Below the pieces are notes generated by a model. It made no database searches. It saw only the letters and a list, made by a program, of their open reading frames with translations, and was not told the DNA's origin. Below, piece after piece: positions 21,205-33,176 of a stretch of DNA of 64,000 bases. A program made the position numbers and the translations under genes. Each line of letters starts with the position of its first letter. Positions within the stretch are counted from its first letter, which is position 1. Origin of the DNA: Actinomycetota bacterium (GTDB lineage Bacteria; Actinomycetota; Actinomycetes; Nanopelagicales; Nanopelagicaceae); contig WLPJ01000001.1 in assembly GCA_009698815.1 (NCBI GenBank), positions 62,001-126,000 of the forward strand, written 5' to 3'.

Positions 21205-22512
21205 ATGATTCGTACGCTTGATCTGCGCGGTAAATCTCTTACCAAGGCTGGCTATCAGCGCGCCATTCCTCGGGCGACTTTAGATATTGCTGCGGCAATG
21301 CTGGTTATTGAACCAATATTGGAACGTGTCAAAAACGGTGATGAATCTGAACTAATTAAATTAGCGCAAGAATTTGATGGCGTCACTCCGGATTCAATCA
21401 AAGTCTCACAAGGTGCCCTTGATAAAGCTCTGGCCGAGTTAGATCCGCAGGTTCGCCAAGCCCTCGAAGTATCAATTACCAGAATTCGAAAAGTTCATAC
21501 CGATCAGGTTCGGACAGAGAAAACTACTCGTGTTGTAGACGGTGGCTTAGTAACCGAACGTTGGATCCCAGTTGATCGAGTTGGACTATATGTTCCTGGT
21601 GGACGCGCCGTTTATCCAAGTAGCGTTTTAATGAATGTTATTCCAGCACAAATTGCAAAAGTTTCCAGCATTGCCATCGCATCTCCACCGCAAAAGGAGT
21701 TCGGTGGTCTTCCACATCCCACAATCTTGGCGGCTTGTGCACTCCTTGGTATCACTGAGGTTTATGCAGTTGGGGGAGCGCAGGCGATAGCACTCTTTGC
21801 CTATGGCATGGAAGGTTTATCGGAAAAGTGCGATCTCGTAACTGGACCAGGCAATATCTATGTTGCTGCAGCTAAGCGTGCACTACGCGGTGTCATCGGA
21901 ATTGATTCAGAGGCCGGACCAACTGAAATCGCAATTCTGGCCGATGAAAGCGCTATCGCCTCTGATGTCGCAGCAGATCTGATTAGCCAAGCCGAACACG
22001 ATGTAATCGCGGCAGCCGTATTAGTAACTGATTCATTAAGCCTAGCCAATGGCGTTGCCGAGGAATTACTCACACGTGTTGCGAAAACTAAACATGCCGA
22101 TCGCATCCGTGAAGCACTTGGCGGTATTCAATCTGCGATTGTTTTAGTTGATTCAATTGCACAGGGGTTAGATGTAGTAAATGCTTATGCAGCTGAGCAC
22201 TTAGAGATTCAAACTAAGAACGCCTCCCTTGATGCTCTGCAAATCCGCAATGCTGGCGCAGTATTTATCGGCAGATTCTCGCCTGTTTCACTCGGAGATT
22301 ACTCGGCTGGATCAAATCACGTATTGCCTACGGGCGGATGTGCTTGCCACAGCAGTGGTTTATCCGTTCAAACATTCTTGCGCGGTCTGCACTACATCGA
22401 GTATTCCAAGAACGCTTTTGTAGATATTGCTGCAACAGTAATCACTCTCGCTAATTCTGAGGACCTACCGGCACACGGTGAGGCGATGACTGCGCGATTG
22501 GAAAATTTATGA
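21205..22512 (+). CDS. hisD: histidinol dehydrogenase
   Basis: [51 protein letters not shown]. Confidence 0.97.
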   Translation: MIRTLDLRGKSLTKAGYQRAIPRATLDIAAAMLVIEPILERVKNGDESELIKLAQEFDGVTPDSIKVSQGALDKALAELDPQVRQALEVSITRIRKVHTDQVRTEKTTRVVDGGLVTERWIPVDRVGLYVPGGRAVYPSSVLMNVIPAQIAKVSSIAIASPPQKEFGGLPHPTILAACALLGITEVYAVGGAQAIALFAYGMEGLSEKCDLVTGPGNIYVAAAKRALRGVIGIDSEAGPTEIAILADESAIASDVAADLISQAEHDVIAAAVLVTDSLSLANGVAEELLTRVAKTKHADRIREALGGIQSAIVLVDSIAQGLDVVNAYAAEHLEIQTKNASLDALQIRNAGAVFIGRFSPVSLGDYSAGSNHVLPTGGCACHSSGLSVQTFLRGLHYIEYSKNAFVDIAATVITLANSEDLPAHGEAMTARLENL

Positions 22513-23618
22513 GCGATCAAAACTGGCCGCTCTGGATGCCCCTGCGCGATGATCTAAAACCACTTTCTCCTTACGGCGCGCCGCAAGTTCCGGCACAGGC
22601 CACGCTGAATACAAACGAGAGCCCTTATCCACCGTCACCAGCTCTTGCCCAAGCAATTGCCGATCGCGTATACAGCGTTGCTACAAATCTAAATAGATAC
22701 CCAGATCGCGATGCCGTCACTTTGCGGGGTGCTCTTGCAAAATTTATTAATTCCTTATCCGACACTTCGTTTGGCGCGGAAGAAATTTGGGCGGCCAATG
22801 GCAGTAATGAAATTATTCAATCTCTCTTTATGGCCTTCGGAGAACGTCCTGCTCTGGGATTTACGCCGTCTTATTCAATGCACCCACTAATTGCAAAAGT
22901 AATCGGCACTAAATGGAACGATGGTGGTCGTCGCGCTGATTTCTCATTGGACTTAGCAAAGGCAATCTCAGATATTGCAAAAGTTAAACCAGGTCTGACT
23001 TTTATTACTACGCCAAATAATCCGACCGGCACGACAGTTACTCTGGCTGAGATTGAAGAGTTACTGATCGCAACAGGGAAAATCAACGGCCTGCTTATTG
23101 TTGATGAGGCATATGCCGAATTCTCAGATCAATCATCTGCTGTGACGCTACTTGCCAAGTATTCAAATTTGGTGGTTATCCGAACCATGAGCAAAGCCTT
23201 CGCTTTCGCGGGTGCACGTTTGGGCTATTTGGTTGCAAATAAGGAACTGGTTTCAGCGATGTTCTTAGTGCGACTTCCGTATCACTTGAGTTCGCTGACT
23301 CAAGCAGCGGCCGAGGTCGCGCTGCAGTATCAAAGCGAGCTCCTTGGAAATGTTTCAACCTTGATCGATTCGCGCAAATCAGTGGTGGCTGCCCTTGAAG
23401 AGTTAGGCCTACAAGTTATTCCGAGCCAAGCGAATTTCATTCTTTTCTCGGGATTTCCTATGGAGCCCGCGCAGTTATGGCGGCAAATGCTAGATCGCGG
23501 AGTTCTGATCAGAGATGTGGGATTATTAGCTCACTTACGCATGACCATTGGCAATGAGGCCGAAAATCAAAAATTTATTCAAGCCCTGCAGGAAATTCTG
23601 AACGGAGACGGCCAATGA
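22509..23618 (+). CDS. hisC: histidinol-phosphate aminotransferase
   Basis: [49 protein letters not shown]. Confidence 0.95.
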   Translation: MSDQNWPLWMPLRDDLKPLSPYGAPQVPAQATLNTNESPYPPSPALAQAIADRVYSVATNLNRYPDRDAVTLRGALAKFINSLSDTSFGAEEIWAANGSNEIIQSLFMAFGERPALGFTPSYSMHPLIAKVIGTKWNDGGRRADFSLDLAKAISDIAKVKPGLTFITTPNNPTGTTVTLAEIEELLIATGKINGLLIVDEAYAEFSDQSSAVTLLAKYSNLVVIRTMSKAFAFAGARLGYLVANKELVSAMFLVRLPYHLSSLTQAAAEVALQYQSELLGNVSTLIDSRKSVVAALEELGLQVIPSQANFILFSGFPMEPAQLWRQMLDRGVLIRDVGLLAHLRMTIGNEAENQKFIQALQEILNGDGQ

Positions 23619-24199
23619 GAACAGCTCGCGTAGAACGCAAGACCAAAGAATCGCATGTAATTGTGGAGTTAAACCTAGATGGTGAAGGCGTAATTTCTGT
23701 AGATACAGGCGTTCCATTCTTTGACCATATGCTCTCGCAACTCGGTAAGCACTCTGGATTTAATCTAACCGTCAAAACAACTGGTGATGTTGATGTCGAT
23801 TCACATCACACAGTGGAAGATACCTCTCTTGCATTTGGTCAAGCTTTGCGTGAAGCACTTGGCGATAAAGTTGGTATCCGTCGCTTTGGTGATGCCATGG
23901 TTCCACTTGATGAAGTTTTGGTTCAGGCAGCGGTTGATCTTTCGGGGCGTCCATATTTAGTACATCGCCAACCAGAAATTGTTGAGCTAATTGGCACCTT
24001 TGATACAACACTCGGCAAACATATTTGGGAATCTATTGTTGCTGAGGCACGCATTGCTCTACATATTCGCGTACTTGAGGGACGCAACGCGCACCACGTA
24101 TTTGAAGCGCAATTTAAAGCGGTCGCTCGCGCACTTCGTGATGCAGTCTCACTAGACGGTGGAATCGCAGGAGTTCCTTCAACCAAAGGTTCGCTGTAA
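23615..24199 (+). CDS. hisB: imidazoleglycerol-phosphate dehydratase
   Basis: [53 protein letters not shown]. Confidence 0.97.
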   Translation: MRTARVERKTKESHVIVELNLDGEGVISVDTGVPFFDHMLSQLGKHSGFNLTVKTTGDVDVDSHHTVEDTSLAFGQALREALGDKVGIRRFGDAMVPLDEVLVQAAVDLSGRPYLVHRQPEIVELIGTFDTTLGKHIWESIVAEARIALHIRVLEGRNAHHVFEAQFKAVARALRDAVSLDGGIAGVPSTKGSL

Positions 24200-24201
24200 T
24201 A

Positions 24202-24804
24202 GTGATTGCAATTCTTGACTACGGATCAGGTAATTTACGATCCGCCCAACGCGCTTTCGAACGCAGCGGTGTTGAAGTAGTCGTAACTTCTGATAGAGAT
24301 GTTGCACTAAATGCTGCTGGATTAGTTGTTCCAGGTGTTGGTGCATTTGCTGCGTGTATGCGTGGCTTAATTAACGTAGGCGGCGATGAGATAGTTCGCG
24401 CTCGGGTTGCGGGGCAAAGACCAACACTCGGAATCTGCGTTGGAATGCAAATCTTCTTTCGAGATGGCGATGAACATACCAATGGCGAACTACATAAGGG
24501 TGTTGGTGTCTGGCAAGAAAGTGTTTCAAAGATGAAGGCTCCGATATTGCCACATATGGGTTGGAACACAGTTTCGGTCACCGGAAATTCAAATTTATTT
24601 AGCGGCCTTACAGATCAATCTTTCTACTTCGTTCATTCATATGCCGCTAAGGCTCCGGTTGGTATTGCACAAGCGTGGACCACGCATGGTGAAAAATTTC
24701 TAAGCGCAGTTGAAGATGGCGCTATTTGCGCAACGCAATTTCATCCTGAAAAATCAGGAGATGCTGGCTTAGCTCTGATAAAGAACTGGGTGGCAATGCT
24801 ATGA
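24202..24804 (+). CDS. hisH: imidazole glycerol phosphate synthase subunit HisH (GTG start)
   Basis: [47 protein letters not shown]. Confidence 0.96.
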   Translation: MIAILDYGSGNLRSAQRAFERSGVEVVVTSDRDVALNAAGLVVPGVGAFAACMRGLINVGGDEIVRARVAGQRPTLGICVGMQIFFRDGDEHTNGELHKGVGVWQESVSKMKAPILPHMGWNTVSVTGNSNLFSGLTDQSFYFVHSYAAKAPVGIAQAWTTHGEKFLSAVEDGAICATQFHPEKSGDAGLALIKNWVAML

Positions 24805-25541
24805 ATAATTCAAATTACTTGGAACTACTTCCTGCTGTTGATGTCAAAGATGGAAAAGCGGTTCGGCTGGTCCAAGGCGAACTCGCTCGCGAAAGCATTT
24901 ACGGCGAGCCCCTAGAAGTCGCCTTAGAATTTCAAAGTGCGGGCGCCGAATGGTTACACCTGGTCGACTTAGATGCCGCCTTTGGTCGTGGTGATAACAG
25001 CGCGCTGCTCGCCGAAGTTGTAGGCCGATTGGATATAAAAGTTGAGCTCTCTGGCGGAATCCGAGATGACGAATCGTTAAAGCGTGCCTTGGCAACTGGA
25101 TGTCGTCGCGTAAATTTAGGAACTGCCGCTCTTGAAAATCCTCAGTGGACTGCGCGCATTATCGCCGAACATGGTGATCGCATCGCAGTTGGCCTTGATG
25201 TGAGAGGTCATGTTTTGGCTGCGCGCGGATGGACAAAAGAAGGTGGCGATTTATTTGAAACACTTGCCAGGTTAGAACGTGATGGATGTGCTCGCTATGT
25301 CGTTACGGATGTAACAAAAGATGGGACTCTGCAAGGTCCAAACCTAGAACTTCTTAAGGAAGTTTGTGCAGTTACTAAGCAACCAGTTGTAGCAAGTGGA
25401 GGAATTTCATCTCTTGCCGATATCGCAGCACTTGCCGCCTTACATGAAATTGGCGTCGAAGGTGCGATAGTCGGTAAAGCACTTTACGCCGGAGCATTCA
25501 CACTAGAAGAGGCACTGGCTTTAACTAAGGGCGCAATTTAA
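24801..25541 (+). CDS. hisA: HisA/PriA-type phosphoribosyl isomerase (possibly bifunctional HisA/TrpF as in other actinobacteria)
   Basis: [45 protein letters not shown]; no trpF in the adjacent trp cluster. Confidence 0.93.
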   Translation: MNNSNYLELLPAVDVKDGKAVRLVQGELARESIYGEPLEVALEFQSAGAEWLHLVDLDAAFGRGDNSALLAEVVGRLDIKVELSGGIRDDESLKRALATGCRRVNLGTAALENPQWTARIIAEHGDRIAVGLDVRGHVLAARGWTKEGGDLFETLARLERDGCARYVVTDVTKDGTLQGPNLELLKEVCAVTKQPVVASGGISSLADIAALAALHEIGVEGAIVGKALYAGAFTLEEALALTKGAI

Positions 25542-26314
25542 TGGCGCTATCCATCCGCATCATTCCTTGCTTGGATGTCACTGATGGCCGAGTCGTAAAG
25601 GGGGTCAACTTCACAGACCTTGTGGACGCTGGCGATCCCGTTGAAATGGCTTCGCTCTATAACGCAGAAGGTGCCGATGAGCTTACCTTTCTAGATATTT
25701 CTGCCAGCAGTTCAGATCGTGAAACCACCTTGGATGTAGTTCGCAAAACGGCGGAGCAAGTTTTTATTCCATTAACTGTCGGCGGTGGCATCCGCACTGT
25801 TGAAGATGTCAATCGATTGTTACGAGCAGGTGCGGATAAGGTTTCAATAAATACTTCGGCGATAGCGCGTCCAGAGTTAATTGCAGAAATTGCTGATCGA
25901 TTTGGCTCGCAAGTATTAGTCATATCTATTGATGCGCGCAGAGCACGAACCGAATCTGGTTTTGAAGTTACAACTCACGGTGGCCGCCAGAGCGCAGGAC
26001 TTGATGCACTAGCTTGGGTGGAAAAGGCATGCGCACTCGGGGCAGGTGAAATTTTGCTTAACTCGATGGATGCTGATGGCACTCGCGCGGGCTATGACAT
26101 TGGAATGATTACGGCAGTTCGTGCCATTTCAAAGGTCCCGTTAATTGCTAGCGGCGGAGCAGGTTCGCTAGAAGATTTTGCGGCAGCCTTAGATGCCGGA
26201 GCTGATGCTCTGCTTGCGGCAAGTGTTTTTCACTTCGGAGTCCATCGAATAAGCGATGTCAAGAAGTACTTGAGCGGTCAGGGATATTCCATTCGCACCA
26301 ACGTCACCGTCTAA
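25541..26314 (+). CDS. hisF: imidazole glycerol phosphate synthase subunit HisF
   Basis: [51 protein letters not shown]. Confidence 0.97.
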   Translation: MALSIRIIPCLDVTDGRVVKGVNFTDLVDAGDPVEMASLYNAEGADELTFLDISASSSDRETTLDVVRKTAEQVFIPLTVGGGIRTVEDVNRLLRAGADKVSINTSAIARPELIAEIADRFGSQVLVISIDARRARTESGFEVTTHGGRQSAGLDALAWVEKACALGAGEILLNSMDADGTRAGYDIGMITAVRAISKVPLIASGGAGSLEDFAAALDAGADALLAASVFHFGVHRISDVKKYLSGQGYSIRTNVTV

Positions 26315-26328
26315 GGCAGAATGTAACC

Positions 26329-26691
26329 ATGAGCGTGCACCTTCCAGATGATGTTGCTGCGCGCCTGAAGAATTCTGCAGACTTGATTCCAACGATTGCC
26401 CAGGATTACAAATCGGGTGAAGTATTAATGCTCGCCTATATGAACGCGGATTCACTTGCCATAACAATAGATACTGGACATGCCACTTATTGGAGCCGCA
26501 GTCGAAATGAACTCTGGGAGAAAGGTGCAACTTCTGGCCACACTCAAAAAGTCATATCCATTTCTTTAGATTGCGATGGTGATGCCTTGCTTCTGCAAGT
26601 GGAACAAGTTGGAGCCGCATGCCACACAGGGGAGATTTCCTGTTTCCACAACCCGATTTCTCTTTCTGCTGAAACTGGCGAGAAGAAATGA
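26329..26691 (+). CDS. hisI: phosphoribosyl-AMP cyclohydrolase
   Basis: [47 protein letters not shown]. Confidence 0.96.
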   Translation: MSVHLPDDVAARLKNSADLIPTIAQDYKSGEVLMLAYMNADSLAITIDTGHATYWSRSRNELWEKGATSGHTQKVISISLDCDGDALLLQVEQVGAACHTGEISCFHNPISLSAETGEKK

Positions 26692-28172
26692 ATATCGAAG
26701 AATTCCGTGAGTACGCCAAGAGCTTTAACGTTATTCCGGTTTACCGCAAACTCCTGGCTGATAGTGAGACACCGCTAGGTGTTTATCGCAAACTTGCCAA
26801 GAACGCACCATCTACCTTCTTACTTGAATCAGCCGAACATGGGGGAGCGTGGTCACGTTACTCATTTATTGGAGCCAATAGCCAAGCAACTTTGAGTGAA
26901 AAAGAAGGCAAAGCAATTTGGGTCGGAACAACTCCTGCTGGTGCTCCAGTTGGAATAGACCCACTTGATGCACTTCGCTTATCTGCTGCGCATCTGCGTT
27001 CGCCAAAAATAGATGGTCTGCCACCACTTACCGGTGGACTCGTTGGTTATATGGGATACGACTCTGTACGTCGGCTAGAAAAATTACCTACGGTGAGTGA
27101 AAAAGATATCGATCTGCCTGAACTAGCTTTTATGTTAACTAGCGATCTAGCGGTTATGGATCATGCTGAAGGAACGATCACGCTGATTGCCAATGCCATC
27201 AATTGGGATGGCAGCGGCGAACGAGTAGATCAGGCATTCTTTGATGCGCAATCTCGTTTAGATCGTATGCAATCTGATCTACAGGGATCACTTCCTGGTT
27301 ACATAGATGAATTACCCAGCAAAGAGCAGCCAGAGTTCTCTCGCAATATCACTGGAGAAGAATATATTTCTAAGATTTTGCAGGCGAAAGAAGAGATTGT
27401 TGCAGGCGAGGCTTTTCAAATCGTTTTGTCACAACGATTTGCGATGGAATGCAACGCCGATGCTCTTGAGGTCTACCGTATGTTACGACTTCATAATCCC
27501 AGCCCATATATGTATTTATTCCGATTTACCGATGGCATCGAAGTTGTTGGCTCTAGTCCTGAGGCGCTAGTTAAAGTAACTGGCAAAGAAGTGATGGTGC
27601 ATCCAATTGCTGGTACACGTAAACGTTCCGCCTCGGCCGAAGAAGACCATCGTTTAGGTGAAGAGCTTTTGGCAGATCCTAAGGAGCGCGCAGAACATTT
27701 GATGTTAGTTGATTTGGGTCGCAACGATCTTGGTCGAATCTGTGCCCCAGGAACTGTAGAAGTAATTGATTTTATGCACATTGAAAGATATTCACATGTT
27801 ATGCATATCGTTTCGACGGTAATTGGCGAACTTGCTGCTGATAAATCGCCAGTGGATGCTTTATTCGCAGTCTTTCCAGCTGGCACGTTATCGGGTGCAC
27901 CAAAGCCACGCGCCATGGAAATTATTGAAAAGTTGGAGCCAACTCGACGTGGACTATATGGCGGGGCAATCGGTTATTTAGATTTCACGGGCAACATCGA
28001 TACCTGTATTGCGATTCGCACCGCGCTGATTCACGATGGGATGGCCTATGTGCAGGCTGGAGCCGGTGTCGTTGCCGACTCTGATCCTGAATCCGAGAAT
28101 CAAGAATGTTTAAGTAAAGCGGCAGCGGTGCTGGGCGCGATCAGCGCAGCCAATCGATTGCAGCAGAAATAA
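26688..28172 (+). CDS. trpE: anthranilate synthase component I
   Basis: Chorismate-binding enzyme motifs: [73 protein letters not shown]. Confidence 0.95.
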   Translation: MNIEEFREYAKSFNVIPVYRKLLADSETPLGVYRKLAKNAPSTFLLESAEHGGAWSRYSFIGANSQATLSEKEGKAIWVGTTPAGAPVGIDPLDALRLSAAHLRSPKIDGLPPLTGGLVGYMGYDSVRRLEKLPTVSEKDIDLPELAFMLTSDLAVMDHAEGTITLIANAINWDGSGERVDQAFFDAQSRLDRMQSDLQGSLPGYIDELPSKEQPEFSRNITGEEYISKILQAKEEIVAGEAFQIVLSQRFAMECNADALEVYRMLRLHNPSPYMYLFRFTDGIEVVGSSPEALVKVTGKEVMVHPIAGTRKRSASAEEDHRLGEELLADPKERAEHLMLVDLGRNDLGRICAPGTVEVIDFMHIERYSHVMHIVSTVIGELAADKSPVDALFAVFPAGTLSGAPKPRAMEIIEKLEPTRRGLYGGAIGYLDFTGNIDTCIAIRTALIHDGMAYVQAGAGVVADSDPESENQECLSKAAAVLGAISAANRLQQK

Positions 28173-28346
28173 ATGTCAGACTTAGCGCCAGTGCTCTTCT
28201 CGATTATCGCCGTAATGGCTTTAGTTTTTCTAATTTCTAAACGATTTAAACTTTCCACGCGCTATGAACGAAAGCCAAAATCGCACACACCCTGGAGCGC
28301 ACTTGATAGCGGCATTGATCCAACACAAGAGGCAGGTGAAAAGTGA
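28173..28346 (+). CDS. 57 aa single-TM protein in the trp operon (between trpE and trpC); possibly a minimal relative of the actinobacterial Trp-operon-associated membrane proteins
   Basis: Not in the supplied ORF list (below cutoff). My translation: MSDLAPVLFSIIAVMALVFLISKRFKLSTRYERKPKSHTPWSALDSGIDPTQEAGEK*; starts directly after trpE stop and overlaps the trpC GTG. Confidence 0.7.
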   Translation: MSDLAPVLFSIIAVMALVFLISKRFKLSTRYERKPKSHTPWSALDSGIDPTQEAGEK

Positions 28347-29116
28347 GCGTCCTTGATTCGATCATCGAAGGCGTTCGCGAAGATCTTGCAAGACGACGTA
28401 AACCACTTAGCCAGATTCACGAGCAAATGTCGCAAGCACCAGAGGCACTTGATGCACATAGTGCGCTGCTTGGTGAGCAAATGAAAGTTATCGCCGAAGT
28501 AAAACGCTCATCACCAAGCAAAGGCGAACTATCAACTATCGCCGATCCGGCATCTCTTGCTGAGGCATATCAAAAAGCAGGCGCAAGTGTAATTAGCGTT
28601 CTGACTGAAGAGCGCAGGTTTAAAGGCTCACTCGCTGACTTAGCTGCAGTTCGGGCGCGCGTCACCATTCCTATTTTGCGCAAAGATTTTATGGTCGATG
28701 AGTACCAATTTTTTGAAGCGCGAGCTTATGGCGCCGATGCGGTTCTGCTGATTGTGGCTGCGCTTTCCAAAAGTCAGCTCAGAGATTTCTATGATGTTGC
28801 AACCGAACTTGGTATGGCTTCATTAATTGAAGTTCACACAGCCGATGAACTAGAACGCGCCCTAGAAATTTCACCGCAAATAGTTGGGGTCAATTCGCGG
28901 AATTTAAAGACTTTGGAAGTTAGTCAGGAAGCATTCGCTGACTTGATTCCGCGGATTCCTTCGTCACTTGTTCGCGTGGCCGAATCTGGTATCGCCTCAC
29001 GTGCAGATGTGGAATTTGCCCAGAACGCTGGCGCCAACGCGATCTTGGTAGGTGAAGCCCTTGTCACATCTGGCGACCCCAAATTGGCAATGCGCACCTT
29101 ATTGGGTCAAGGGTAG
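28343..29116 (+). CDS. trpC: indole-3-glycerol phosphate synthase (GTG start)
   Basis: VIAEVKRSSPSKGEL, ILRKDFMVDEYQ, GVNSRNLKTLEV, AESGIASRADV. Confidence 0.96.
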   Translation: MSVLDSIIEGVREDLARRRKPLSQIHEQMSQAPEALDAHSALLGEQMKVIAEVKRSSPSKGELSTIADPASLAEAYQKAGASVISVLTEERRFKGSLADLAAVRARVTIPILRKDFMVDEYQFFEARAYGADAVLLIVAALSKSQLRDFYDVATELGMASLIEVHTADELERALEISPQIVGVNSRNLKTLEVSQEAFADLIPRIPSSLVRVAESGIASRADVEFAQNAGANAILVGEALVTSGDPKLAMRTLLGQG

Positions 29117-29125
29117 GCTTTAAGA

Positions 29126-30337
29126 ATGAGTACTGAGCCGCAGATTGATGTTTCGCAAATATTGGGCCACTTCGGTCCATATGGTGGTCGCTTCGTACCA
29201 GAAGCGCTGATTGGCGCTCTCGAAGAACTTGAAGAAGCGCATCGCAGTTCGCAACTTGATCCAACGTTTGTTGCAGAGCTTGCCGAACTTCACCGCACAT
29301 ATTCAGGTCGGCCCAGCATTATTACTGAAGCAAAACGATTTGCAGAGCATGCCGGTGGTGCGCGCATAATTCTGAAGCGTGAAGATTTAAATCACACGGG
29401 TAGCCACAAGATAAATAATGTTCTTGGCCAAGCGCTGCTGACTAAACGTATGGGAAAAAAGCGCATTATCGCTGAAACCGGTGCTGGCCAACACGGAGTT
29501 GCATCAGCAACAGCTGCGGCGTTGATGGGACTTGAATGCGTTGTCTATATGGGCGAAGAAGATACCAAGCGGCAAGCGTTAAATGTTGCCCGCATGAAGT
29601 TACTTGGCGCAGACGTCGTTCCAGTAACTTCTGGTTCACGCACCCTTAAAGATGCGATAAACGAGGCAATGCGCGACTGGGTAACAAATGTTGAAACGAC
29701 ACATTATTTATTGGGCACGGTAGCCGGACCACATCCATTCCCAACCATGGTTAGAGATTTTCATAAAATCATCGGTGAAGAAACACGCGAACAAGTGCTT
29801 GCCTTAACTGGTCGACTTCCAGATGTGGTTATGGCTTGTGTAGGTGGCGGTTCAAATGCCATCGGAATTTTCCATCGTTTTATTTCCGATCCATCTGTTC
29901 GTCTAATCGGTTTGGAAGCAGGCGGCGACGGAGTCGAAACTGGCCGCCATGCCGCAACTATTACCGGCGGAACACCTGGCGTGCTACACGGAACTCGTTC
30001 TTATGTTCTTCAAGATGCAAATGGCCAAACTGTCGAGTCGCATTCGATTTCTGCTGGACTTGATTACCCAGGTGTAGGTCCAGAGCATGCATACTTACAT
30101 GACATTGGTCGCGCCGAGTATCGCGCGATAACTGATGAGCAGGCGATGCATGCATTTGCGCTGTTGTGTAAAACCGAAGGCATAATTCCGGCGATTGAAA
30201 CCGCGCATGCTTTAGCGGGTGCGCTACAAGTTGGCAACGAACTTGGCAAGGATGCGATTATCGTTATCAATCTCTCTGGTCGCGGTGATAAAGATGTAAA
30301 CACGGCAGCGGATTACTTTGGAATTCCACTGAATTAA
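29126..30337 (+). CDS. trpB: tryptophan synthase beta chain
   Basis: [52 protein letters not shown]. Confidence 0.98.
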   Translation: MSTEPQIDVSQILGHFGPYGGRFVPEALIGALEELEEAHRSSQLDPTFVAELAELHRTYSGRPSIITEAKRFAEHAGGARIILKREDLNHTGSHKINNVLGQALLTKRMGKKRIIAETGAGQHGVASATAAALMGLECVVYMGEEDTKRQALNVARMKLLGADVVPVTSGSRTLKDAINEAMRDWVTNVETTHYLLGTVAGPHPFPTMVRDFHKIIGEETREQVLALTGRLPDVVMACVGGGSNAIGIFHRFISDPSVRLIGLEAGGDGVETGRHAATITGGTPGVLHGTRSYVLQDANGQTVESHSISAGLDYPGVGPEHAYLHDIGRAEYRAITDEQAMHAFALLCKTEGIIPAIETAHALAGALQVGNELGKDAIIVINLSGRGDKDVNTAADYFGIPLN

Positions 30338-31134
30338 TGACTGCTTTAGATAATCTATTTACAAAAGTACGGGCCGAAAATCGCGCAGCGTTGATCGCTT
30401 ATATCCCTGCGGGATTTCCGTCTCAAGCCGGTTGCCAAAGAGTTATCGCGGCATTTATCGCCGGTGGTGTCGATGCAATCGAAATCGGTTTCCCATATAG
30501 CGATCCAGTGATGGATGGTCCGACAATCCAAGCAGCGGCTGTGACTTCTTTAGAAAATGGAACTGGTGCGGCAGAAGTTTTTCAGGCTTTAGCTACAGCG
30601 AGTGCACAGGTACCAGCAGTTGTGATGACTTACTGGAATCCAATTGAAAGGTATGGAGTAAATGAATTCTCTGCCGCGATTGCAGCAAATGGGGGATCGG
30701 GCGTAATCACCCCCGATTTAACTATTGAAGAATCTCAGGGATGGATAAGTGCAACTGATAACTCTGCGATCAATCCGATTTATGTAGTTGCACCAAGCAC
30801 AAGTGATGCTCGATTAGCCCAAGTGACAGCTAAGTGCAGTGGCTTTGTATATGTAGCAAGTGTCATGGGCGTAACCGGTGCGCGAACTTCGGTTTCAACG
30901 GGGGCTGCAGATTTAGTTGCACGCGTTCGTAAAACCACATCTTTACCCGTAGCCGTTGGTCTGGGAGTATCTACTCGTGAACAAGCTAAAGGGGTTGCTG
31001 CATACGCAGATGGCGTAATTGTTGGATCAGCGTTCATTAAAGCTTTGCAGGATGCTCCAGATGAGGAATCTGGTTTAGCCGCCGTGACAGAATTGGCGCG
31101 CGAATTATCAAAGGGAGTACGTGAGGGGCGATGA
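30337..31134 (+). CDS. trpA: tryptophan synthase alpha chain
   Basis: LIAYIPAGFPS, EIGFPYSDPVMDGPTIQ, YVASVMGVTGAR, VGLGVSTREQ. Confidence 0.96.
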   Translation: MTALDNLFTKVRAENRAALIAYIPAGFPSQAGCQRVIAAFIAGGVDAIEIGFPYSDPVMDGPTIQAAAVTSLENGTGAAEVFQALATASAQVPAVVMTYWNPIERYGVNEFSAAIAANGGSGVITPDLTIEESQGWISATDNSAINPIYVVAPSTSDARLAQVTAKCSGFVYVASVMGVTGARTSVSTGAADLVARVRKTTSLPVAVGLGVSTREQAKGVAAYADGVIVGSAFIKALQDAPDEESGLAAVTELARELSKGVREGR

Positions 31135-31628
31135 AGGATAAACATTTAGCGCTGCAACCTTGGCTTGGCTTAATTGCGCGTTTGACACTTGGGGGAGTGC
31201 TCTTTGCAGCAGGCTACTTAAAGATAGATAAAGCTGATATTTCGCAAATGGCAGTCCGCTCGTATGAGATGTTGCCAATTTCAATCGCCAATCTATTAGG
31301 TCTGGTTCTGCCACCTGTAGAGATTGCGCTGGGGGCGCTCTTAATCTTGGGCGCGCTGACTCGCGTGACCGCCGCCCTTGGCGGGATCACAATGTTTATC
31401 TTTATCATTGCCATTGGCCAGGCTTGGGCACGAGGTTTGAATATTGATTGTGGCTGCTTTGGCGGGGGCGGGGCTGTGGCGGCAGAAGACACACGATACC
31501 TTCAGGAAATTCTCAGGGATCTGGGCCTAGTATTTCTCGCAGCGTATTTGGTTCGTTACCCTTTCACTAAGTTTTCTGTAGATAAGAAACCAAGAGAAAT
31601 TTCAGAGATAAAAGGAGATGTGGAGTAG
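31131..31628 (+). CDS. MauE/DoxX-like membrane protein
   Basis: 165 aa, four TM-like segments, GLIARLTLGGVLFAAGYLKI and NIDCGCFGGGG motif; overlaps trpA by 4 nt, upstream of a DsbA-like gene. Confidence 0.85.
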   Translation: MKDKHLALQPWLGLIARLTLGGVLFAAGYLKIDKADISQMAVRSYEMLPISIANLLGLVLPPVEIALGALLILGALTRVTAALGGITMFIFIIAIGQAWARGLNIDCGCFGGGGAVAAEDTRYLQEILRDLGLVFLAAYLVRYPFTKFSVDKKPREISEIKGDVE

Positions 31629-31630
31629 CA

Positions 31631-32311
31631 ATGTCAAAGGCAAAGAATCCAGCAGGCGGAAAAGATAACTTCACTCGCAATTTAGTGATTGCAGTTGTCG
31701 TCGGTGTCGTCTTGATCATGCTTGTTCCAACTTTACTTTCCAAGCAGACAGATACCAGCGCGGCGATTCCTGCTAGCGTCTCGGCCGAAGATGGATATGG
31801 AATTGTCTTTAATAAAGAGTTAACTGGTGCGCCTTTTATCGAAATTTATGAGGATTTACAGTGCCCAGCGTGTGCTCGTTTCGAAAGCATTGCTGGTGAA
31901 TACATTGAAGAACTTATTACGACCAAGAAAGCAAAAATTGCTTTCCACACGCTCTCATTCCTGGGCGGGGAATCACAGATCGCCGCTAATGCCGCCGCAT
32001 GCTCAGCCGATGAAGGAAAGTTCTTGCAACTTCATAAAACTCTATTTGCTAACCAGCCAAGTGAAAACTCAGGTGCATGGACATCTTCTTATTTCTCAAC
32101 TCTTGGTCTCGGTCTTGGCATCTCTAGTCCTGAATATGACAAATGTGTTTCTAGCAATAAATATATGGGTTGGGTAAAGAACGTGGCCGACGAAGGTGCA
32201 AAACGCAACATCAACTCAACTCCAACAATATTCATCAATGGAAAAGAAATTGATCGTGAAAGAGCCTACGCAAGTTTGGCTGAATTCATGCTCGCCATCG
32301 AAAAAGCGTAG
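31631..32311 (+). CDS. membrane-anchored DsbA-family thiol oxidoreductase
   Basis: N-terminal TM; FIEIYEDLQCPACARFE (CPAC active site); STPTIFINGKEID. Confidence 0.9.
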   Translation: MSKAKNPAGGKDNFTRNLVIAVVVGVVLIMLVPTLLSKQTDTSAAIPASVSAEDGYGIVFNKELTGAPFIEIYEDLQCPACARFESIAGEYIEELITTKKAKIAFHTLSFLGGESQIAANAAACSADEGKFLQLHKTLFANQPSENSGAWTSSYFSTLGLGLGISSPEYDKCVSSNKYMGWVKNVADEGAKRNINSTPTIFINGKEIDRERAYASLAEFMLAIEKA

Positions 32312-32313
32312 CC

Positions 32314-33153
32314 ATGATTAAGTCGATACCGACTCCGACTCTGTCGCAGGTTGCTATCGGCCCACTTATATTTCATTTTTATGCACTCTGCATAATTGCG
32401 GGTATCGCCCTGGCCATTTGGCTGGGGGATAAGCGGCTAATTTCTGCAGGTGCCAAGCAAGGACTGCAACTAAAGGGAGTGGTCTCGGAAGTTGCAGTAA
32501 TTGCGGTGCCAGCTGGAATTATTGGTGGGCGTCTCTATCACGTAATAACCACGCCAGATCAATACTTTGGATCGAACGGTGATCTGCTCGCAATCTTGAA
32601 GATTTGGAATGGCGGTCTCGGTATTTGGGGCGCTATCGCACTTGGTGTACTTGGTGCGCTGATTTCATATCGCAGATTGCGCAAAGAAATGGAGTTGCCA
32701 AGTTTTGCAGTTTTTCTAGATGCGCTAGCTCCGGGAATTCTATTTGCGCAAGCCATCGGTCGTTTCGGCAATTGGTTTAATGCAGAACTATTTGGCCGAC
32801 CACTTGATACTTGGTGGGGGCTGGAAATTCCATATAAATATCGGCCGCGTGGGTATGGACTTGTCGAAACATTTCATCCGACATTTCTATATGAAGCGAT
32901 CTGGAGCTCAGTCTTAGCGATTGTTCTGATCATCCTTGGAAAACGATGGGCAAGCGGTGCAACATTTGCAATTTATATCGCGGGATATTCGCTCGGCCGC
33001 TTCTTTATCGAAGGTTTACGAATAGATGCTGCTCAAGATATTGGTGGTCTGCGGCTTAACCAATGGACCAGTATTGCCATCATATTCCTAGGTTTATTCC
33101 TTTTTTATCGGCTACAGCGCAAGCCACCAATACTTATTACCGAAGAAAAATAA
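32314..33153 (+). CDS. lgt: prolipoprotein diacylglyceryl transferase
   Basis: GIIGGRLYHVI, GNGGLGIWGA-like segment, GRFGNWFNAELFGRPLD, FHPTFLYEAIW. Confidence 0.95.
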   Translation: MIKSIPTPTLSQVAIGPLIFHFYALCIIAGIALAIWLGDKRLISAGAKQGLQLKGVVSEVAVIAVPAGIIGGRLYHVITTPDQYFGSNGDLLAILKIWNGGLGIWGAIALGVLGALISYRRLRKEMELPSFAVFLDALAPGILFAQAIGRFGNWFNAELFGRPLDTWWGLEIPYKYRPRGYGLVETFHPTFLYEAIWSSVLAIVLIILGKRWASGATFAIYIAGYSLGRFFIEGLRIDAAQDIGGLRLNQWTSIAIIFLGLFLFYRLQRKPPILITEEK

Positions 33154-33176
33154 TCGATATCAGGTAGGCTCAGCAC

